DNA of 11,799 nucleotides from an uncultured Lachnospiraceae bacterium (GTDB lineage Bacteria; Bacillota_A; Clostridia; Lachnospirales; Lachnospiraceae): assembly GCA_910585355.1 (NCBI GenBank), contig CAJUDN010000072.1, positions 1 to 11,799 on the forward strand, given 5' to 3'. A program made the translations under genes and the position numbers. This document shows positions 7,732-11,799 of the stretch, one piece after another (the first letter of the stretch is position 1; every line of letters begins with the position of its first letter). Below the pieces are notes generated by a model. The model saw only the letters and a list, made by a program, of their open reading frames with translations. It did no database searches and was not told where the DNA came from.

Positions 7732-7844
7732 GCCTTGCCGATGAACGAATATGCGCGATGAAACAGGGCACGCTGTCCTGCAAAGTTTCGCCAGATATCA
7801 TGCAGACAGTACACCAGACACCGGCCAGATACAGAGTCTTGTAC

Positions 7845-8984
7845 TTACTTGAACATTAACATGAAGTAGCCGGCCGCCACTGCGGAACCGATAACGCCTG
7901 CCACATTGGGTCCCATGGCATGCATAAGAAGGAAATTGGTCGGATTTTCCTTTGCGCCCACAGTCTGGGACACGCGGGCCGCCATAGGAACCGCGGAAAC
8001 GCCCGCGGAACCGATTAACGGATTAATCTTTCCGCCTGTAATCACACATAAAAGTTTCCCCACAAGAACGCCGCCCACAGTGGCGAACGCGAACGCCAGA
8101 AGTCCCATGCAGATGATGGCGATTGTCTGAACGCGGAGGAAAATTTCCCCGTTTGCAGTCGCGCCCACAGTAGTACCTAACATGATGGTAACGATATTGC
8201 AAAGCGCGTTCTGGGCGGTATCGGAAAGTCTTCCGGTAACGCCGGACTCGCGGAGCAGATTTCCAAGCATCAGCATACCAAGAAGCGGAGCCACGGACGG
8301 AAGCAGCAGGGAACAGAACAGTACCACGAATACCGGGAATACGATCTTTTCCACCTTGCTTACCTTACGGAGCTGCTTCATAACGATCTGGCGCTCTTTC
8401 TTTGTGGTAAGAGCTTTCATGATCGGCGGCTGAATTAACGGGATCAGCGCCATGTAAGAATAAGCTGCCACTGCAATAGGCGCCACCAGTTCAGGAGCCA
8501 GATTATTGGCAATGTAAATGGCGGTCGGGCCATCCGCGCCGCCGATAATGCCGATGGCTGCCGCCTGGCCAGGCGTAAAGAGGCCGGTTGCAAGCGCAAG
8601 GAGGAAGGCCACATAGATACCGAACTGAGCTGCCGCGCCAAGCAGTAAGCTGATCGGGTTTGCAATCAGCGGACCGAAGTCTGTCATGGCGCCTACCGCC
8701 ATAAAAATCAGACAGGGGAATAAGCTTGATTTTACGCCGCTGTAAATAATTCTTAAAACACCGGACTGATACCAGACATCAGCCTCGTCCATAAGTCCGG
8801 CCAGAGGCAGGTTCGCAAGGAACATGCCAAAGGCAATGGGAAGCAGAAGAAGCGGTTCGAACTGCTTTTTAATTGCCAGATATAATAAAATGAAGGAAAT
8901 AAGGAGCATTACGACCTGCTGCCAGGTAATTGCGGCAAAGCCTGACCGGGCCAGTAACTCCCCGAATACTGAAAGTATATTCAC
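7845..8984 (-). CDS. gcdB: Glutaconyl-CoA decarboxylase, beta subunit (Na+ pump)
   Basis: This integral membrane subunit decarboxylates carboxybiotin and uses the energy to export Na+. It belongs to the OadB/GcdB/MmdB family. The 379 residues contain many hydrophobic segments and the family signatures GGADGPTAIYIANN (148-161) and NPLIGSAGVSAVPMAARVSQ (321-340). Residues D151, Y177, N321, G325, S330 and R337 align with a constant 52-residue offset to D203, Y229, N373, G377, S382 and R389, the functionally important residues of Klebsiella OadB, so the pump should be active. The start is GTG at 8984. The ribosome binding site AGGAGG begins within a base of the gcdC stop and lies six bases from the GTG, suggesting coupling to gcdC. 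The protein is shorter at the N-terminus than OadB, as is usual for the Gcd and Mmd forms. Confidence 0.96.
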   Translation of the reverse strand: MNILSVFGELLARSGFAAITWQQVVMLLISFILLYLAIKKQFEPLLLLPIAFGMFLANLPLAGLMDEADVWYQSGVLRIIYSGVKSSLFPCLIFMAVGAMTDFGPLIANPISLLLGAAAQFGIYVAFLLALATGLFTPGQAAAIGIIGGADGPTAIYIANNLAPELVAPIAVAAYSYMALIPLIQPPIMKALTTKKERQIVMKQLRKVSKVEKIVFPVFVVLFCSLLLPSVAPLLGMLMLGNLLRESGVTGRLSDTAQNALCNIVTIMLGTTVGATANGEIFLRVQTIAIICMGLLAFAFATVGGVLVGKLLCVITGGKINPLIGSAGVSAVPMAARVSQTVGAKENPTNFLLMHAMGPNVAGVIGSAVAAGYFMLMFK

Positions 8985-8997
8985 GCGGCACCTCCTA

Positions 8998-9465
8998 TTA
9001 GTTTAAGGTTACCAGCAAAGTACCTGTTTCAACAGCATCGCCCACATTTACGTTTACGGAAGCAACCGTTCCCGCTGCCGGAGCAACGATCTCTGTTTCC
9101 ATCTTCATGGCTTCCATAACAATCACGCACTGGCCATACCCAACGGCATCGCCTGCTTTTACTTTGATGTCAAGAATCTTGCCTGGCATCGGAGCTTCTA
9201 CGGTTGTGCCGCCGCCTGCTGCGGGTGCCGGAGCTGCTGCAGGTGCGGGCGCCGGAGCGGGTGCAGGTGTCGGAACGGGTGTGGGTACAGGCGCCGGAGC
9301 GGGTGCTGCCTTCGGAGCCGCTGCAGGTGCCGGAGCGGAAGCGATAATCGGAGCCGGGGCGCTTACGGTAACGCCTCTGTCAAGGGGCTTGTAGCCGTCT
9401 ACCCTTTCGATTTCGATTTCATATTTCTTTCCGTTTAATGTTGCAACGTATTTCATAGCTTTCAT
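8998..9465 (-). CDS. gcdC: Glutaconyl-CoA decarboxylase, gamma subunit (biotin carrier)
   Basis: This is the biotin carrier that swings between GcdA in the cytoplasm and GcdB in the membrane. It has 155 residues. A short N-terminal strand region (about 1-30, MKYVATLNGKKYEIEIE) is followed by a flexible Ala/Pro linker (about 36-83) and then a biotinyl domain (about 88-155). The domain has the motif EAMKMET, with biotinylated K121 lying 34 residues before the C-terminus, the usual position. The linker is built from repeated Ala-Pro units with some Val and Thr. Start: the ATG at 9465 has AAAGGA upstream with short spacing. An in-frame ATG three codons later is a possible alternative. An 83-base gap separates it from gcdD, and it stops 13 bases before gcdB. 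Confidence 0.96.
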   Translation of the reverse strand: MKAMKYVATLNGKKYEIEIERVDGYKPLDRGVTVSAPAPIIASAPAPAAAPKAAPAPAPVPTPVPTPAPAPAPAPAAAPAPAAGGGTTVEAPMPGKILDIKVKAGDAVGYGQCVIVMEAMKMETEIVAPAAGTVASVNVNVGDAVETGTLLVTLN

Positions 9466-9548
9466 ACATCCTTTCCTTTTTGCTTTTTCTTTTTTAAGAC
9501 TTTTCGTAACAATTCCGCAGACCTTTCACATGAACCGCTGCGATTTTC

Positions 9549-9833
9549 CTACAACTCTTTGATGCTTGTCACACGAAACTCTTCTCCTGACAGCCTCGCT
9601 TCCTCACTGACCGCCGCAAGAAGCACTGCATAGGACTCCTCATCAATAGCCGGAGCCGGAACCGCCGCCGCAACAGCCGGTTGTTTCGGCGCATCCGTTT
9701 TAACAAGAATTCCGAGGATCTTGGAAATAATGATGATCGCAACTGCAAGCGATGCAAGGGCCGCAAACACCACCAAAATACCAAGAGCGGAAATCAGAAC
9801 GGCGCCCGCCATGGTCACCTCACCAGTCCACAT
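9549..9833 (-). CDS. gcdD: Glutaconyl-CoA decarboxylase, delta subunit (small membrane anchor)
   Basis: This is an OadG-like small subunit that helps assemble the decarboxylase at the membrane. The 94 residues have one hydrophobic helix (about 11-40), then an Ala/Pro stretch (about 49-62), then an acidic tail ending SGEEFRVTSIKEL. It is the first gene of the cluster and lies about 160 bases downstream of the predicted start of transcription. Two starts are possible. The ATG at 9833 has AAGGAGG twelve bases away, slightly far. The ATG at 9812, seven codons later, has GAGG five bases away. The longer form is given. Assignment rests on size, topology and place next to gcdC and gcdB, since this family is poorly conserved. 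Confidence 0.88.
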   Translation of the reverse strand: MWTGEVTMAGAVLISALGILVVFAALASLAVAIIIISKILGILVKTDAPKQPAVAAAVPAPAIDEESYAVLLAAVSEEARLSGEEFRVTSIKEL

Positions 9834-9994
9834 ATACTCACCGCACCTCCTTCATTTTCGTTTCACTTTTGAAACTTTAGTAACTCGTATATTCCATATT
9901 GTGGAATGCATTCCATATTTTAATCAGCGCATAAGGGTACTTTCATCTCAGCACCCATATCTCGTTGTCGGCTATGCACTTTTCACAATATCTT
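9834..9994 (-). promoter_or_regulatory. Long leader of the gcd operon
   Basis: About 160 bases separate the predicted transcription start from gcdD, long for a simple leader. It holds the 14-bp palindrome described separately, a possible GGGTGC/GTACCC hairpin (about 9941-9963 on the plus strand), and the gcdD ribosome binding site AAGGAGG (complement of about 9846-9852). No open frame with a credible start was found in it. Confidence 0.4.
9891..9915. promoter_or_regulatory. Palindromic possible operator upstream of gcdD
   Basis: TGGAATGCATTCCA (9902-9915) is a perfect 14-bp palindrome. A third half-site, ATTCCA (9891-9896), lies five bases to its left in inverted orientation to the adjacent TGGAAT. 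Three alternating half-sites look like binding sites for a dimeric regulator. They are about 80-100 bases downstream of the predicted start of transcription, where a bound protein could block elongation. The regulator is unknown. Confidence 0.4.
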
Positions 9995-10000
9995 AGCTGA

Positions 10001-10029
10001 AGTATATCAGCTTTCCGCAAAAAAGTCAA
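10001..10029 (-). promoter_or_regulatory. Main sigma-A promoter of the gcd-gct-hgd cluster
   Basis: On the minus strand, -35 TTGACT (10024-10029) and -10 TATACT (10001-10006) are separated by the ideal 17 bases. Each box matches the consensus at five of six positions. The spacer begins with a run of T. Transcription would start near 9994 and run toward gcdD. It is the last recognisable element of the operon before the accessory DNA. Confidence 0.75.
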
Positions 10030-10142
10030 TAAACCCTGCAAAAAATACACGACAAACGCATGATTTATACCGATTGAAATTACTAGAGAACTATGATACT
10101 ATGGACATGACAAGAAGCGAGTAAATTAAAGCTGGACTGTGA

Positions 10143-10567
10143 AAAAGTTTCCGTGGCGGAAAATCCACCAAAGCATTCACAGTGTGCTATGGCTACAGAG
10201 CAACAGCGAACGGTGCCCTGATAGTCTATCCTATTGAAGCCATCTATGTGTTTCACACTTTTAAGCGGTTTGCCGCTGGCAACAGTTTGGGGAAGATTTC
10301 TGCCTTATTGGCTAGAATGAATGTACCATCTCCCACAGGCAAAAAGAGATAGAGCAAAGAAACGATTTCAAAGGTTCTCAATAATGAGAAATATCTTGGT
10401 GACGTTATTTTGGGAAAAACTCAGTTCATAAACGGAGTACAGGTCAAAGATATTGGTTTAAATGCTAAAACTGTCATAATGGCCATCATCTGGCAGTTAT
10501 CACAAACGAATTATATGAGCTTGTCCAAATTGAGAAAAAGCGCAGATGTTGCTCTCACGAAAGATAA
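10143..10567 (+). pseudogene. Decayed large serine recombinase fragment
   Basis: One frame, read from 10143, gives KAFTVCYGYRATANGALIV, then EAIYVFHTFKRF, NSLGKISALLARMNVPSPTG and, after a TAG at 10350-10352 where the family has Trp, SKETISKVLNNEKYLGDVIL. This is the order of motifs in the Recombinase domain (PF07508) of large serine recombinases: GYR..NG, an EA..V..IF helix, SLG.I...L...IPSPTG, W, then T....L.NEKY.GDV. The similarity continues only after a frameshift near 10465-10475, as HNGHHLAVITNELYELVQ in a second frame, until TAA at 10565. The N-terminal catalytic resolvase domain and the C-terminal zinc ribbon and coiled coil are absent. The gene is therefore dead, a scar of a Tn-like or phage-like element next to the NACHT gene. 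The part of the second frame after about 10560 is not assignable. Confidence 0.8.
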
Positions 10568-10685
10568 AAAGGGAACATTTGGGCGCTACAAAAAAATCCC
10601 GCAAAATGCAAGCTGGGCGTTCGTATAAGTCAAGTTTGGCAATAATTTGGGGGGGAATTTTATAGGAAGAGAGGCTTACTAGTGC

Positions 10686-11799
10686 ATGGGGATTTCAACA
10701 GTATTGGGTAATGTTAGTTCCGCTGTTACTCTTATGGAATTTTTAAAGGCAAATTTTATATCAGATCGCAGACATTTTGAAACACTCTTAGAAAGAACAA
10801 TTTATGCAGTGTGTAATCACATGCGACAAACATTACTTATGTCTTCCGAATTTAGAGATACCTTGCCTTCAGATGCGGAAAATAATATTTATGAGTATGT
10901 CCTTTCAGAGTTTAATAATGGACGTACTTTATCTTCGGATAACATGTGTGCTAACCTGCACATGGTTCCCCAATGTGTCCGTTTGTCTCTATCAAAAGAA
11001 ATTTATTACAGTTTGAACGAATCTTTTGTGTTCTGCCAAACTAACAGTCTCTTCAAATTAATGGAAGATATGAATTGGGTTAAAGATCATTTACATACAG
11101 CAGAAGAGTTGCTCTTCGAAATCAAACGAATTGCGGATATCCTAAAAATGGAAGAAGCAGCAACCCATTTTGATCATTGCAGTGAACATGTACAACGAAA
11201 AAAAGCGGTAAGGTTTATTCATAATCAAAAAGAATTGTTTGTTTCCAAGTGGAACGAAGAACTATTTTTGCATAAGGGCACTGGTATAAAGTTGTTTTCA
11301 CTATATGAAATGCCTAACTTCCAAATCAACGGTCAAAAAGGAGCAAATCTAGATAAAATTTTTGATAAATTTTTGTCAAATAATGATAAGAATATAATGA
11401 TAGTTTTGGGAAATCCAGGGTTGGGAAAAAGTAGTCTAATGAGTTATTGGGCCAATAAATATCAAAAAGAAGATAACTATATTTTCATTAAAATGTATGA
11501 GTTAGAACCTGATAAAGCGCGTGAATCGTTGTTATCAGCAGTCAAAGATTTTTTAGAGTGCAAAAAACGCGATCTTCATGATACGGTATTGTTTTTAGAT
11601 GGGTACGATGAACTACGAATTGATAATAGGCATTATGAACTATGCTTGAAATTGATATCCGAAATCTATTCTATTCCAGGTCTAAAAGTAGTAATGAGTT
11701 CTCGCTTAAATTATATTGATTTAGACAAGAATAAATTTAAGGAGGATTTTCATAGTGCAGACACAGTCGTTCTGATGCCGCTCATCAAAAATCAAATGA
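10686..11799 (+). CDS. NACHT-family NTPase, candidate defence protein (C-terminus outside window)
   Basis: An open frame of 371 codons runs to the window edge without a stop. The start at 10686 is the first ATG after an in-frame TAG at 10680-10682, with a weak GAGAGG 11 bases upstream. Residues about 1-210 are an unrecognised, apparently helical region, followed by KLFSLYEMPNF (203-212), resembling the short conserved segment that often precedes a NACHT domain. The NTPase core has Walker A GNPGLGKSS (242-250), Walker B VLFLDGYDEL (301-310) with the DGxDE typical of NACHT rather than general AAA+, and VVMSSR (335-340) with a likely sensor arginine. Bacterial NACHT proteins are STAND NTPases, several of which give antiphage immunity after sensing a phage component through C-terminal repeats. 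Here both effector and sensor identity remain unknown. The DNA is much richer in A and T than the operon, consistent with transfer. Confidence 0.8.
   Translation, partial: MGISTVLGNVSSAVTLMEFLKANFISDRRHFETLLERTIYAVCNHMRQTLLMSSEFRDTLPSDAENNIYEYVLSEFNNGRTLSSDNMCANLHMVPQCVRLSLSKEIYYSLNESFVFCQTNSLFKLMEDMNWVKDHLHTAEELLFEIKRIADILKMEEAATHFDHCSEHVQRKKAVRFIHNQKELFVSKWNEELFLHKGTGIKLFSLYEMPNFQINGQKGANLDKIFDKFLSNNDKNIMIVLGNPGLGKSSLMSYWANKYQKEDNYIFIKMYELEPDKARESLLSAVKDFLECKKRDLHDTVLFLDGYDELRIDNRHYELCLKLISEIYSIPGLKVVMSSRLNYIDLDKNKFKEDFHSADTVVLMPLIKNQM

Noticed and set aside
9107..9394. Plus-strand open frame opposite gcdC encoding an Ala/Gly-rich repeat protein.
   Set aside because: It is the antisense of the Ala-Pro linker codons, has no start site of note, and follows from base composition.
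9915..9965. Leader RNA reading GGGTGCTGAGATG...ACCCTTATGCGCTGATT resembles pieces of a TPP riboswitch (CUGAGA, ACCCUU, CUGAU).
   Set aside because: The P3 stem between GGGTGC and CTGAGA is missing, the following P4/P5 sequence is not present, and no closing P1 pairing is found. The pathway has no link to thiamine synthesis. A covariance-model search (RF00059) would decide it.
10410..10628. A short plus-strand open frame starting at TTG (72 codons).
   Set aside because: Its first residues are part of the decayed recombinase and its second half is an out-of-frame reading after the frameshift, so it is not a separate gene.
10646..10669. TTGGCA followed by TATAGG upstream of the NACHT gene as a promoter, and a run of seven G as a phase-variable tract.
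   Set aside because: The spacer would be 19 bases and transcription would begin at or past the ribosome binding site. The G run is outside the coding frame and is short for slippage control.
10804..11016. A 70-codon plus-strand frame inside the NACHT gene.
   Set aside because: It is out of frame with the long open NACHT frame and lacks a ribosome binding site or protein-like features.

Overview
The window carries a nearly complete glutamate fermentation gene set (hydroxyglutarate pathway) on the minus strand, occupying about positions 146-9833. Next to it, on the plus strand from about 10,140 to the end, is AT-rich accessory DNA. The proteins resemble closely, from memory, those of Acidaminococcus fermentans and Clostridium symbiosum. 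Together with strong AGGAGG ribosome binding sites and sigma-A type promoters, this suggests a strictly anaerobic, amino-acid-fermenting Firmicute, probably a gut clostridium of the Lachnospiraceae. The species cannot be fixed from the sequence alone.

Transcribed right to left, the cluster is gcdD, gcdC, gcdB (small membrane subunit, biotin carrier and sodium-pumping membrane subunit of glutaconyl-CoA decarboxylase), gctA, gctB (glutaconate CoA-transferase), gcdA (carboxyltransferase subunit of the decarboxylase), then hgdC, hgdA, hgdB (activator and the two subunits of (R)-2-hydroxyglutaryl-CoA dehydratase). Together they convert (R)-2-hydroxyglutarate to its CoA ester, dehydrate it to glutaconyl-CoA, and decarboxylate that to crotonyl-CoA while exporting Na+. 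Glutamate dehydrogenase, 2-hydroxyglutarate dehydrogenase and the butyrate genes are not in the window. A strong promoter lies upstream of gcdD (10001-10029), two further candidate promoters precede gctA and hgdC, and a terminator follows hgdB. The cluster therefore looks like three stacked transcription units (gcdDCB, gctAB-gcdA, hgdCAB) that can also be read through. Several intercistronic gaps hold clear hairpins.

Immediately upstream of the main promoter the character of the DNA changes. At 10143-10567 there is a decayed fragment of a large serine recombinase on the plus strand, with an in-frame stop and a frameshift. From 10686 to the window edge runs an open, AT-rich plus-strand gene for a NACHT-family NTPase, with Walker A, a DGxDE Walker B and a sensor-like arginine. 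Its C-terminus is cut off by the window. This is the most likely new system here: a candidate STAND/NACHT defence gene on a mobile-element scar beside a core catabolic operon.
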